From Desulforhopalus sp. (GTDB taxonomy: Bacteria; Desulfobacterota; Desulfobulbia; Desulfobulbales; Desulfocapsaceae): 64,000 nucleotides of DNA. The position numbers and the translations under genes are program-made. Position 1 is the stretch's first letter; each line of letters starts with the position of its first letter. The stretch spans positions 62,001 through 126,000 of the forward strand of contig JAOTRX010000011.1 in the NCBI GenBank assembly GCA_030247675.1, written 5' to 3'. Below, piece by piece: positions 53,904 to 61,503 of this stretch. The notes beneath the pieces are model-generated. The model was not told the origin of the DNA, ran no database searches, and worked only from the letters and a program-made list of their open reading frames with translations.

Positions 53904-55157
53904 ATGCTCAAACCTACTACGCTGGCGATGATTTTGGCAGGAGGCAGGGTCGACGAGCTTAACGTCTTGACCTATTACCGTCCCAAATCGGCAGTCCCTT
54001 TCGGTGGGCTTGGCCGGGTCATTGACTTCTCTCTGAGCAATCTCATGAATTCCGGGATAGAACAGGTGGCTATTCTCAGCCAGTACCGGAGTTACTCCCT
54101 TATCAATCATATCGGCAACGGAGCTGCCTGGGATATGATAGGGCGCTATCGGCAAATTTCCATCCTTCCGCCATTTCTTGGAACCGAGGCAGCTGATTGG
54201 TATCGCGGGCCAGCCGATGCCATCTTTAAGAATCTCGATTATGTCCACTACCACGATCCCGAAGAGATTTTGATCCTGTCGGGGGATCATATCTACAAGA
54301 TGGATTATCAGGATATGATTGATTACCACATTGCCAAAGACGCCGATCTCACAATTGCCTTTACCAAGGTTCCCTTTAAGGGGGCCGACCGTTTTGGCAT
54401 TGCCACCCTTAATGATGAGGATGGCGATAGAGGTGGACGAGTAGTCAACTATTGGGAAAAGCCGGAAAACCCTGAGTCGGATTGGGCGTCAATGACCGTG
54501 CTTTGTTTTAAACCCGAGGTGTTGTACCAGGCACTGGAAAAAAATCAGGAGGGTGATTCGTATCATTTCGGCAGGGATATCATTCCTGTTTTACTCAAAC
54601 AAAATTGCCGGGTCTACGGCTATAAATTCTGCGGGTATTGGGGGTATACACGGACCATCAATGAATACTGGCAGTCGAATATGGACCTTCTTGGCAAGGA
54701 ACCACGCATTGATATGGAGAAGTGGGTATTTCGAACCAACCTCGACCACCGGAGTATTCGCGACTTTGAACCAGCGTACATAGGTGACAATGCTGTCGTC
54801 CAGAACAGCTTGGTGTATAATGGTTGTAAGGTTGAGGGAAAAGTTAGGAACTCTATCCTTTTTCCGGGGGTTCAGGTGGGGAAGGGCGCTGTTGTGGAAA
54901 ATTCTGTTTTATTTTTCAGCAATCAGATCAAAGAGAATTGCCGGTTAAATAAGGTCGTTGCCGATGTGAACAGTGTCTTTGGCAAAAACGTGGTCATTGG
55001 CCCGGAGGTTTGTGATGAAAGCACCGAGGTCACGGTCATTGGCTGGAAAAATGAGGTGCCGGATAATACCGTAATTGGTGAGGGTGCGACAATCTATCCG
55101 GATCTTGGCCAAACTAACTGGCCTGATTGTGTCAAAGCCGGCGAGGTGTTGCGATGA
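53904..55157 (+). CDS. GlgC-like nucleotidyltransferase with atypical P-loop (paralog 1)
   Basis: A 417-residue member of the glucose-1-phosphate adenylyltransferase family: an N-terminal nucleotidyl-transferase domain and a C-terminal left-handed beta-helix. The usual GGxGxRL loop reads GGRVDELNVLT, with Glu where the conserved Arg would be, while SGDHIYKMDY and the sugar-phosphate motif WEKPENP are intact. The ATG at 53904 follows GAGGTG. An ATG at 53892 is in frame but poorer. Its stop overlaps the start of the next glgC-like gene. It may be a catalytic variant or a regulatory partner. I would not call it a working GlgC without a test. Confidence 0.85.
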   Translation: MLKPTTLAMILAGGRVDELNVLTYYRPKSAVPFGGLGRVIDFSLSNLMNSGIEQVAILSQYRSYSLINHIGNGAAWDMIGRYRQISILPPFLGTEAADWYRGPADAIFKNLDYVHYHDPEEILILSGDHIYKMDYQDMIDYHIAKDADLTIAFTKVPFKGADRFGIATLNDEDGDRGGRVVNYWEKPENPESDWASMTVLCFKPEVLYQALEKNQEGDSYHFGRDIIPVLLKQNCRVYGYKFCGYWGYTRTINEYWQSNMDLLGKEPRIDMEKWVFRTNLDHRSIRDFEPAYIGDNAVVQNSLVYNGCKVEGKVRNSILFPGVQVGKGAVVENSVLFFSNQIKENCRLNKVVADVNSVFGKNVVIGPEVCDESTEVTVIGWKNEVPDNTVIGEGATIYPDLGQTNWPDCVKAGEVLR

Positions 55158-56437
55158 AAAGAGTGAAAGAGGCACTAGTTCTCCTCCTTGCAGGAGGTGT
55201 TGGTAGCAGGTTGAATATTCTGGTCCAGAAGCGCGCCAAACCAGCTGTGCCCTTTGCTGGGATTTACCGGATAATTGATTTTAGCCTCAGCAACGTCATG
55301 AATAGCGGGCTTACCAAGGTTGGGGTACTCACTCAATATAAACCGCTGTCGTTGATGAGCCATCTGGGAACAGGCGAGGCCTGGGACCTTACCGGGAGAA
55401 GCCGAGGGATTAAAATTCTGCCGCCGCGAACCGGAGAAAAAGAATCTGATTGGTACCAAGGAACAGCCGACGCAGTGAGAAGAAATATTGATTTTCTTGC
55501 ACATAATCAAGCGGAAGAGGTTGTTGTTCTATCCGGTGACCACATCTATCGGATGGATTTCGATGCGATGATAGAATACCATCGATCAAAGAAGGCCGAT
55601 GTGACGATCGCGATGATGGCTGTGCCGAAAAGCCAGATCCATCAATTTGGGGCGGGGATCGTTGATCGTAATGATCGGATCATTGACTGGGAGGAGAAGC
55701 CGAAAGAGGCAAAGACCAATCTCGCCTCCATGGGGATCTATGTTTTTGATTACAAATATCTGCTCAAGGCTCTAGCCCATGACAGGGAGGAGCACGATTT
55801 TGGTATGCATATCCTGCCTAGGGCTATCGCCGAAGACAATGTCTTCGCCTATCCTTTTTATGGATATTGGCGCGATGTCGGGACAATCCAGGCGTATTGG
55901 GAAGCCAATATGGATGTCCTGAGAAAAGACAGCGGCATTTCTCCTCAGAGATGGCAAATCAGGACCAATATCGACACCGAAGGGCGGACTGCCGATCGCG
56001 CTCCTGCCCGTTTCGGCCAAGGGTGTCACCTTAAAAACTGCATGGTTTCCTCCGGCAGCCTTATTCGCGGAACGGTAATTAACTCGGTATTGTCTCCCGG
56101 AGTCGTAGTCGAAGAAGGGGCGGTGGTTAAGGATTCTATCCTTTTTGAAGATTGCGTTGTCAAGGAAGGCGCGGTTGTTGATCTCGCCATTATGGACAAA
56201 CGTGTGCAGGTAGGCGCGAATGCCACCATTGGTTACGGAGACAATCACACCTGCGCCAATCGCCGCAAACCCAGCCATCTCTACACAGGAATCACTCTCG
56301 TTGGAAAAGGGGCGAGAATTCCTAATGAGCAGAAGATAGGAAGAAACTGTGTCATAGACAGTGGTGTGCCGGAGAGCTTTTTCCCCGGAAGGGTGTTGGA
56401 GGACGGCGAATCGTTGTTGAACAGCGATGAAAGCTAG
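55154..56437 (+). CDS. glgC: Glucose-1-phosphate adenylyltransferase (paralog 2)
   Basis: ADP-glucose pyrophosphorylase (427 aa) makes ADP-glucose for glycogen synthesis. The ATP loop is canonical, LAGGVGSRLNILVQKRAKPAVPF, followed by SGDHIYRMDF and the WEEKPKEAKTN sugar-phosphate site. The C-terminal half is a beta-helix of hexapeptide turns. The ATG at 55154 overlaps the stop of paralog 1 (ATGA), and GCGAGGTG lies upstream, so the two are coupled. The pair probably forms a mixed enzyme (inference). Confidence 0.93.
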   Translation: MKRVKEALVLLLAGGVGSRLNILVQKRAKPAVPFAGIYRIIDFSLSNVMNSGLTKVGVLTQYKPLSLMSHLGTGEAWDLTGRSRGIKILPPRTGEKESDWYQGTADAVRRNIDFLAHNQAEEVVVLSGDHIYRMDFDAMIEYHRSKKADVTIAMMAVPKSQIHQFGAGIVDRNDRIIDWEEKPKEAKTNLASMGIYVFDYKYLLKALAHDREEHDFGMHILPRAIAEDNVFAYPFYGYWRDVGTIQAYWEANMDVLRKDSGISPQRWQIRTNIDTEGRTADRAPARFGQGCHLKNCMVSSGSLIRGTVINSVLSPGVVVEEGAVVKDSILFEDCVVKEGAVVDLAIMDKRVQVGANATIGYGDNHTCANRRKPSHLYTGITLVGKGARIPNEQKIGRNCVIDSGVPESFFPGRVLEDGESLLNSDES

Positions 56438-56517
56438 GAGACAGGCTGATTGCCTGGTGTTCGAAGGTATCGGATTTCGAAAGACGAATGGCAGTGTAGG
56501 AGAACAGATTAAAAAGA

Positions 56518-56545
56518 TTGCGCTTTGAAAAATCTTAGGTATTAT
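56518..56545 (+). promoter_or_regulatory. Probable promoter of tRNA-Arg
   Basis: TTGCGC (56518-56523) and TATTAT (56540-56545) with 16 bp between them. The start expected near 56552 is 20 bp before the tRNA. Confidence 0.5.
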
Positions 56546-56571
56546 TCCGCCTGATTTTTAAATAGTCAGTT

Positions 56572-56647
56572 GCCCTCGTAGCTCAGGGGATAGAGCACAG
56601 GATTCCTAATCCTGGTGTCGGCGGTTCGATTCCGCCCGAGGGTACCA
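56572..56647 (+). tRNA. tRNA-Arg (CCT), attachment site of the element
   Basis: A complete cloverleaf with acceptor GCCCTCG paired with CGAGGGT (the first pair is G-U), anticodon loop TTCCTAA giving CCT, T-stem GGCGG/CCGCC and an encoded CCA. Its 3' half from 56601 is repeated at 62115, so it is the integration target. The 3' part now present was most likely brought in by the element. Confidence 0.96.
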
Positions 56648-56750
56648 ATGTCATTGAAAGGATTAACAGGTGATTTCAACTTGTTAATCCTTTTCTTGTT
56701 TGCTGGGGCTGCTCTTTAATCTCATGACAGGAATTGTTTGTGTGTTGTTT
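56601..56750 (+). repeat. Left attachment repeat (attL), direct repeat
   Basis: 150 bp matching 62115-62264. It comprises the tRNA-Arg anticodon loop to the CCA end, the tRNA terminator and about 57 bp more. The only differences are six bases in the T-stem, at three paired positions. The first 20 bp are identical and are the likely crossover core. Confidence 0.93.
56657..56695 (+). terminator. Terminator of tRNA-Arg (inside the left repeat)
   Basis: Perfect 12-bp stem AAAGGATTAACA (56657-56668) with TGTTAATCCTTT (56682-56693), followed by TC. The same structure is present in the right repeat (62171-62207). Confidence 0.8.
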
Positions 56751-56784
56751 ATGTGTGAATTGTTAACTCGCAGATAATAACCTT

Positions 56785-57294
56785 TTAATTTTCTTGATTT
56801 TCCTTCTCTTGTTTTTCCGTTTCATCCAGATCTATTTCCTGCTGACCATCCAGATCTATTTTCTGCTGCAAAAGTATTTTATTGTTAACAAGGACAGGGA
56901 TCTGAGTTGCTTTCCTCCAGTTTCGCTGAGCTCCAACTTTGTACTCCAATACTATGAAATAGAGTCCTTTCTTCTTCAGTTTCATTTGTGACACGTCCAT
57001 ATGAAACTCTGCAAACATGGTGTTTGCTTCCATGCCAAATTCATGTTCACCAATAATATCAGGTTTACTCGACTGGTGTTTCATAGAAAACTTCATGTTA
57101 ACAGTTTCTGGTGTGTCTTTGTTGTCATGAAACCATTTCGTGTTGATCGAGAATGAAGAAAGGGTTAACTCACCTGTTTCTTTGTTTATTTTACTTAAAG
57201 GAATTGAATTCAGTGTATTAATATAACTGAGTGAACTTTGCTTTTGATTAGTTAGTACATGTTGGCATAGTACGGTCCAAACGTGATGTATCAT
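56785..57294 (-). CDS. Unknown protein downstream of hicB (cargo)
   Basis: A 169-residue protein I do not recognise with confidence. It begins MIHHVWTVLCQHVL, a start that recalls small beta-rich proteins beginning HVWTVLC found in other bacterial genomes (weak memory-based likeness). The middle alternates short beta-like segments, such as EFHMDVSQMKLKKKGLYFIVLEYKV. The end is a Glu/Gln/Asp-rich tail of about 30 residues. No signal peptide or membrane segment. It follows hicB by 15 bp with an AAAGG site, so it may be a third gene of the TA operon. Confidence 0.65.
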   Translation of the reverse strand: MIHHVWTVLCQHVLTNQKQSSLSYINTLNSIPLSKINKETGELTLSSFSINTKWFHDNKDTPETVNMKFSMKHQSSKPDIIGEHEFGMEANTMFAEFHMDVSQMKLKKKGLYFIVLEYKVGAQRNWRKATQIPVLVNNKILLQQKIDLDGQQEIDLDETEKQEKENQEN

Positions 57295-57309
57295 TGTAAA
57301 CCTTTAGCT

Positions 57310-57819
57310 TTAATTTGTATGTTTTGTCCACCTAGGGGCGTCAAAATCTACTCTTTCTTTTAATTCTAAAAAATTTGTTTCTGCGTTTTGGTGTTTGGTC
57401 TGCACAGAGTTGGGCTGAGTTGCATCTATTTTGACTATTTGAATATCGATTTTTGGGGATGTCGGTAATCGACTTTGCTTCAATCTTGCAAGCTTCTCTG
57501 TAATTGCCTCTTTGCAAAAATCATTTAGATTTTGTCCTCGTTTGCTTGCTTCAACAGCAGCCTCTTTGTGGATTGATTCGCCTACTCTGATGTTGAAAGA
57601 ACCTTTGAAAGCCTTTTGTGGTTGCCGTCCCAATAGTTTGCAAGTCTCAAGGTAATCATCTACAGCTGCTTTAAATTCTTTATTTAGACTATCAAGATTG
57701 TCAGCTTCGTAAGTGATTAAATCGTTTATAAACAAAATGTTGCCATGAAGAATCTGATCTTCTAGATCAAAATCCACCGAACCAAAGTAGTCTTTGTAAT
57801 TTAAGTTTTTCGTTTTCAT
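57310..57819 (-). CDS. hicB: HicB-type antitoxin
   Basis: A 169-residue HicB-like protein. The N-terminal half is a degenerate RNase H-like HicB fold (HGNILFINDLITYEADNLDSL) followed by AVDDYLETCKLLGRQPQKAFKGSFNIRV. The DNA-binding ribbon-helix-helix part is in RVGESIHKEAAVEASKRGQNLNDFCKEAITEKL. A Pro/Thr-rich tail of about 50 residues follows. It overlaps hicA by ATGA and would neutralise the toxin and repress the pair through the palindrome upstream of hicA. Confidence 0.9.
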   Translation of the reverse strand: MKTKNLNYKDYFGSVDFDLEDQILHGNILFINDLITYEADNLDSLNKEFKAAVDDYLETCKLLGRQPQKAFKGSFNIRVGESIHKEAAVEASKRGQNLNDFCKEAITEKLARLKQSRLPTSPKIDIQIVKIDATQPNSVQTKHQNAETNFLELKERVDFDAPRWTKHTN

Positions 57820-58064
57820 AAATATCCATCCTCTTTTAATTTTCTCAGGATGTCGATGACTTGGTATGGTCGCAAAGTTTTTGGGTTATGCGGTTTATGT
57901 AAACTCAGTACTGAGTCTTTCTCTGGATGATAAAACTTTACTCTCGACCCGCTACCTTCAAGGAGACTGTAGCCAAAATGAATCATTATGGCCTCAATAT
58001 CCTCCCACCTAAAACCTTTCGGTTTGCTTTGGAGTTCTAATATTTTTTTATCGATTGAGGCCAC
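57816..58064 (-). CDS. hicA: HicA-type mRNA interferase toxin
   Basis: An 82-residue HicA-family protein with the double-stranded-RNA-binding-like fold: FRWEDIEAIMIHFGYSLLEGSGSRVKFYHPEKDSVLSLHKPHNPKTLRPYQV. It has the GSGSRV variant instead of a His-containing GGSHH, and the HKPH motif follows. The start is GTG at 58064 with AAGG upstream. HicA toxins cleave mRNA until HicB binds them. Confidence 0.88.
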   Translation of the reverse strand: MASIDKKILELQSKPKGFRWEDIEAIMIHFGYSLLEGSGSRVKFYHPEKDSVLSLHKPHNPKTLRPYQVIDILRKLKEDGYL

Positions 58065-58105
58065 AAATATACCTTATTCTTTTATGGTAGTACTTGTATC
58101 GGACA

Positions 58106-58130
58106 TATGCAACTAAACTTTAGTTGCATA
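58106..58130. promoter_or_regulatory. Perfect palindrome upstream of hicA (probable operator)
   Basis: TATGCAACTAAA and TTTAGTTGCATA form a perfect 12-bp inverted repeat around one central base, 42 bp upstream of the hicA start. On the minus strand it includes a TTGCAT that could be a -35 box, with TACCAT 17 bp further as -10. A site for HicB autorepression is the simplest reading. Confidence 0.75.
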
Positions 58131-58278
58131 TTGGCAAGACATACCATGTTTTGTTTAATAACTCTACAAGAGAATGAGTTGATGGGTTTTCCTGCGGTTT
58201 TATATTAGTCTTGGCGGTAAATTCTATCCTCATCATTGCCCAACTCGAAAGCATGGGGGCATGGAAAAGGACCCAGAA

Positions 58279-59325
58279 CTATTTGTTTTGATCCTTATAT
58301 TGTGATCTTACTTTCTCAAATCGCTCAAATGCCGCCACTTTATTGTTTCCAAGGGAATGAATGTAACCTTCTGTTGTCTTACGGTTGTTATGGCCAAGGA
58401 TCTCTTGAATATGTGAAATAGGAACGCCAATACTTTCCATGAAACTTGCACCAGCATGTCTTAGAGGATGGAATCGGAAATATTTCACACCAGCTTTTTG
58501 GCAAAGTGATCGCATAATTTTTTTCCTATCCTGGTATGGTCCTATGACGTTTTTCCCTTGATTGCGTGAATAGTAATTATGCCAAAAAACCCAAATGACC
58601 GAGTCTGTTCTTCTCGCAAAACGATTAATTAAGATTTTTTGAAGATCCTCAGTCATTGGAAGGACTCTTGGTGTTTTTGTCCCATGCTTTTTCTTTCTAG
58701 TGTACAAGGTGATTGTTCTGTTATTAAAATCTATGTCTTGCCATCTGAGATTATTGATCTCTCTAGAACGAGCAAAAGTATCTCGAAGGCAACAGAGATA
58801 GTCCTGCTGCTCTTGAGATGCTGCCTCAAAGACTTTGTTGATATCATTTAGTGAAGGAACATATATCTCTTCCTTCTCCACCCTCATCATATCAACTTTT
58901 AAAGCTGGATTTTTCTGCACGTAGTCCTTTTTTATTCCCCAGTTGAATAGAGAACGGAGGTATCGAAGTTCTTTGTTGGCGGTTTGATTAGAAATTTTGC
59001 TTCTTTCGTCTCTCAATTTTGTTATTACCTCCATTGTGATTTCCGAGCAAGATAAGCCTGACCATAACTTTGCCCATCTCTTTGCGTGGTAGAGAGTATC
59101 CATGTAATGTTCAAGAGAAAGTCGTTGCTTTACTTCATCGAGTCGCAGATTGACCAACGTCAAAAAGTCCATGTCTGTTGACGTCGGTTTGCCCAATTCC
59201 AGTCTTTTTCTTTGCTCTGCTTCCTTTGCCTCTCTCTTGGTTGTAAACCATGCCAGAGTGTACCTGATGCTCTTCATCATGAAGTCGTATCTCCACCCCT
59301 TCTTCTCCACAAAATAAACGCTCAT
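58279..59325 (-). CDS. Tyrosine recombinase / integrase of the element
   Basis: A 348-residue integrase. The N-terminal part has the SAM-like core-binding region (about 55-145). The catalytic residues are present: Arg186 (FARSREINNLRW), a Lys around 211-213 in RKKKHGTK, His286 and Arg289 (HPLRH), His312 (LGH) and the nucleophile Tyr321 (TTEGYIH). A strong AAGGAGG site lies upstream. Because the repeats lie in tRNA-Arg it would cut there. It is overlapped at its start by the HTH gene. Confidence 0.96.
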   Translation of the reverse strand: MSVYFVEKKGWRYDFMMKSIRYTLAWFTTKREAKEAEQRKRLELGKPTSTDMDFLTLVNLRLDEVKQRLSLEHYMDTLYHAKRWAKLWSGLSCSEITMEVITKLRDERSKISNQTANKELRYLRSLFNWGIKKDYVQKNPALKVDMMRVEKEEIYVPSLNDINKVFEAASQEQQDYLCCLRDTFARSREINNLRWQDIDFNNRTITLYTRKKKHGTKTPRVLPMTEDLQKILINRFARRTDSVIWVFWHNYYSRNQGKNVIGPYQDRKKIMRSLCQKAGVKYFRFHPLRHAGASFMESIGVPISHIQEILGHNNRKTTEGYIHSLGNNKVAAFERFEKVRSQYKDQNK

Positions 59326-59467
59326 ATAAAACCTCCTTAGGAGGGAAGAACATTCTCCCTCCTATTTTTATTCCACCAAATTTCTTAGAATTTTTGCTAA
59401 CCCATGAAATGCTCTGGTTGAACATTTTTGCAATGTCAGCAGGCTTCAATGGATTCTCATCGAGCAT
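59135..59467 (-). CDS. Excisionase-like HTH protein overlapping int
   Basis: A 110-residue frame. Residues 1-55 look like a winged/HTH excisionase-type DNA-binding protein: PADIAKMFNQSISWVSKNSKKF followed by GGIKIGGRMFFPPKEVL. It begins at an ATG overlapping the end of the Rep-like gene, which suggests translational coupling. Its last 63 codons overlap the integrase in another frame, so that part may be unfolded or unused. It is probably the directionality factor (Xis) of the element. Confidence 0.75.
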   Translation of the reverse strand: MLDENPLKPADIAKMFNQSISWVSKNSKKFGGIKIGGRMFFPPKEVLYERLFCGEEGVEIRLHDEEHQVHSGMVYNQERGKGSRAKKKTGIGQTDVNRHGLFDVGQSATR

Positions 59468-60746
59468 GGTGTTCCTCTTTTAAGTCTATCGGAGGATATG
59501 GAGTAGGGTAGAGGCCTTCTTTTGGGTGTTCTGACTTCAGTGAATGCAAGATAGAAACTGACTCGTATATTTCTCGCTTTTTCTTCTCTATTCTTCTCAC
59601 GAATTCTGGTTCATCATCGAGAAAAAAGGCTATTATATCCTCATCTAAAATGTGTTTGCCAATGTCAATAATATGGTCAGGGTCAGTTGCATGAACTTCA
59701 TGAAAGGCTGCAAGTGACATTGCTATTCCAATGTATTGCTTTCTTAATGCAACATAGTCTTTCTTGGGTAGGGGGCGTTGTCTTGTTCTGATTTCATTTC
59801 CATCCCATTTTACGGATGAAAGATCTTTCCAAAAATTTGAAAGGTTAGCTCTCGATTGATGATTCTGGTCATGCTCTATCCTCTCAGAGCAATGTCGAGC
59901 CCAAGAAAGCGTGCAGTACGTCCAGATAGATTGAAAGGATTCACAGAGGTCAGCAAAGGTATCGATTCCAGTCTCTGATTTTTCGTCAGTTTTTATTGTC
60001 TTTAAGATAGGTCTTCTTAACTGAAATTCGGCTCGTGTTACAGGTTGAGCATCATACCGAGGTTGGCCCCAGACCTCTGAAAAAGTAAACTGTTTGACTG
60101 CATCACGTCTTAACTCAAGAACCTTGTCGTATATTCTGAGCATTATGTCACCCTTGCCAACGGCAATGCTGGATAGCTGGTAATTGGTGAGGTATGTAGT
60201 AAATAACTGAGAGCGAGTGATCCAGTAATCTCTATCTGCGATATTCAAATCTGAGATTTTGGTCCCAATGAAATCAGCTGCAAGGTGAACCTCGGAAATC
60301 TGATTTTTAACGATGACTCCACCCAGAACAGCAATCCATCTTGAAAATCGATAGAAAAGTTCTTCGAAGCCTGGAAGCCAGCATGATTCTGAGCCAATTT
60401 CAAAACTGGTATTAGGAATTTTATCTTTGCTTACTCTGGTGTTGAGAAGAAAAGTAAGGTCACCGGATGTCAACCGGAATGTGAAAAGACGGGTTCCGGT
60501 TCGATGAACATTCCAGTTGAAACCACCCGGGCAATAATAAGGTTTTTCTTGCAGACTTTCGGTGTGTTGAAGAGATAATTTGATTTCTGCTAATTCATCT
60601 AGAAATGAAGATTCCTGCCAATTTATCCAGAAACTGACTTTAAGTTTATCTACATTCCTGGCTAGTGCAGGGGGGCATGCTATTCGGGCTTGCCCCCCGG
60701 AAATCTGAGTGTCCTTGACATTAACTGTGTTGTTGTCTACATTCAT
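59457..60746 (-). CDS. Rep-like protein (rolling-circle initiator, Rep_trans/NicK-like)
   Basis: A 429-residue protein resembling the Rep_trans family (pT181 RepC, ICEBs1 NicK, inovirus initiators), which nick one DNA strand with a tyrosine. Family-like features are the ISEVHLAADFIG strand near 151-161, the IAVGKGDIMLRIYDKVLEL segment near 194-212, whose Tyr would be the nucleophile, and the TRAEFQLRRPIL strand. Assignment is by pattern and could be wrong. I start at the ATG at 60746, with AAAGGAGTTAGC, rather than the upstream frame opening. Confidence 0.7.
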   Translation of the reverse strand: MNVDNNTVNVKDTQISGGQARIACPPALARNVDKLKVSFWINWQESSFLDELAEIKLSLQHTESLQEKPYYCPGGFNWNVHRTGTRLFTFRLTSGDLTFLLNTRVSKDKIPNTSFEIGSESCWLPGFEELFYRFSRWIAVLGGVIVKNQISEVHLAADFIGTKISDLNIADRDYWITRSQLFTTYLTNYQLSSIAVGKGDIMLRIYDKVLELRRDAVKQFTFSEVWGQPRYDAQPVTRAEFQLRRPILKTIKTDEKSETGIDTFADLCESFQSIWTYCTLSWARHCSERIEHDQNHQSRANLSNFWKDLSSVKWDGNEIRTRQRPLPKKDYVALRKQYIGIAMSLAAFHEVHATDPDHIIDIGKHILDEDIIAFFLDDEPEFVRRIEKKKREIYESVSILHSLKSEHPKEGLYPTPYPPIDLKEEHHAR

Positions 60747-60831
60747 GCTAACTCCTTTCTTTGTTTGGGGTTTAGCCTTCTTACTGATCAGATCCGCCAA
60801 GATTCGAGATCAGTTTGAAGGCTTTTTTGTT

Positions 60832-61119
60832 TCAACTCTTTTTAAGCCTTTCTTCTTTTGTTTTTTCCATGTCAGCTTTGAGTGTTTTGATCTGTTCGTC
60901 GGCTGCAATAGTCATATCCATCAATTTCTCAAGTGCTTTGTCCCCAGCATTGGCTTTTGCCAATTTAACCATTTCTGTAATTTGAATAATCTTAGGTAAT
61001 GTTTCTTCTAGCAACTGGGTAACAAATGTGGCAGCAGGAGTGCCGGTCTCTTTGGAGAATTCCATAAGTACGCTGTGTACATTTTCATCCAAAGACAGAA
61101 TCATTCTTTTCCTAGCCAT
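60832..61119 (-). CDS. Ribbon-helix-helix regulator or relaxosome-type protein
   Basis: A 95-residue protein. The N-terminal RKRMILSLDENVHSVLMEFSKETGTP stretch is a ribbon-helix-helix (MetJ/Arc type) DNA-binding domain, followed by a long charged helix with heptad character (about 45-95). The ATG at 61119 has GGAGGA upstream. It lies between the Rep-like gene and an inverted-repeat operator, so it probably controls rep or its copy number. It could also be an accessory protein of nicking. Confidence 0.8.
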   Translation of the reverse strand: MARKRMILSLDENVHSVLMEFSKETGTPAATFVTQLLEETLPKIIQITEMVKLAKANAGDKALEKLMDMTIAADEQIKTLKADMEKTKEERLKKS

Positions 61120-61148
61120 CGTGGATTCCTCCGTTTGATCGCCCGATG

Positions 61149-61191
61149 TTATATCCAGCGGATAGTTCATTTATATATCCTGTGGATATAA
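61149..61191. promoter_or_regulatory. Inverted repeat upstream of the RHH gene (probable operator)
   Basis: Arms 61149-61164 (TTATATCCAGCGGATA) and 61176-61191 (TATCCTGTGGATATAA) match at 14 of 16 positions in inverted orientation. The outer nine, TTATATCCA/TGGATATAA, are perfect. It lies 30 bp upstream of the RHH start codon, a common place for autorepression. Confidence 0.65.
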
Positions 61192-61294
61192 TGTCAAGCG
61201 ATTTCTATCGCGCTGGCCGTAGGGCAAATCGGCAGATGCTGGATAGACTCGAACTACCACGGCCCAAACGGGCAGTCTCGCAAGCCTTTTGCCG

Positions 61295-61476
61295 CTGTGG
61301 AAATGGGCGTTTCGGCTCATTCCTCGACCGGGCACACTTTTAAGGCCCTTTTCGTCTTCGTCACTCCCAAAACGCCCATTCCCGCAGCTACCTCCGTGCT
61401 GTTCGCTATTCTTTGGTAATTGAAACCGAAGAGCAAGCAGGTATCGGCAAAATTGCCGATACCCAGCTTCCTCTTC
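61295..61476. other. Structured non-coding patch: two large inverted repeats
   Basis: Arms 61295-61312 and 61370-61387 (CTGTGGAAATGGGCGTTT and its complement with few mismatches) enclose 57 nt. Then 61428-61476 forms a 21-bp hairpin with a perfect 11-bp core, GGTATCGGCAA (61440-61450) and TTGCCGATACC (61453-61463). No plausible gene runs through it. It could be the replication origin, single-strand origin or transfer site for the Rep-like protein, or a structured RNA. The structure is seen; the role is inferred. Confidence 0.55.
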
Positions 61477-61503
61477 CTTCAATAACAACAATCCCGTAGA
61501 GCT

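Noticed and set aside
57310..58064. CRISPR or type III/abortive-infection locus near the integrase
   Set aside because: No repeat-spacer arrays or Cas motifs are seen. The pair is a normal HicAB by sequence.
61171..61491. 106-codon minus-strand ORF through the inverted-repeat patch
   Set aside because: It crosses both foldbacks and the RHH operator and has no Shine-Dalgarno sequence. The open frame seems accidental.
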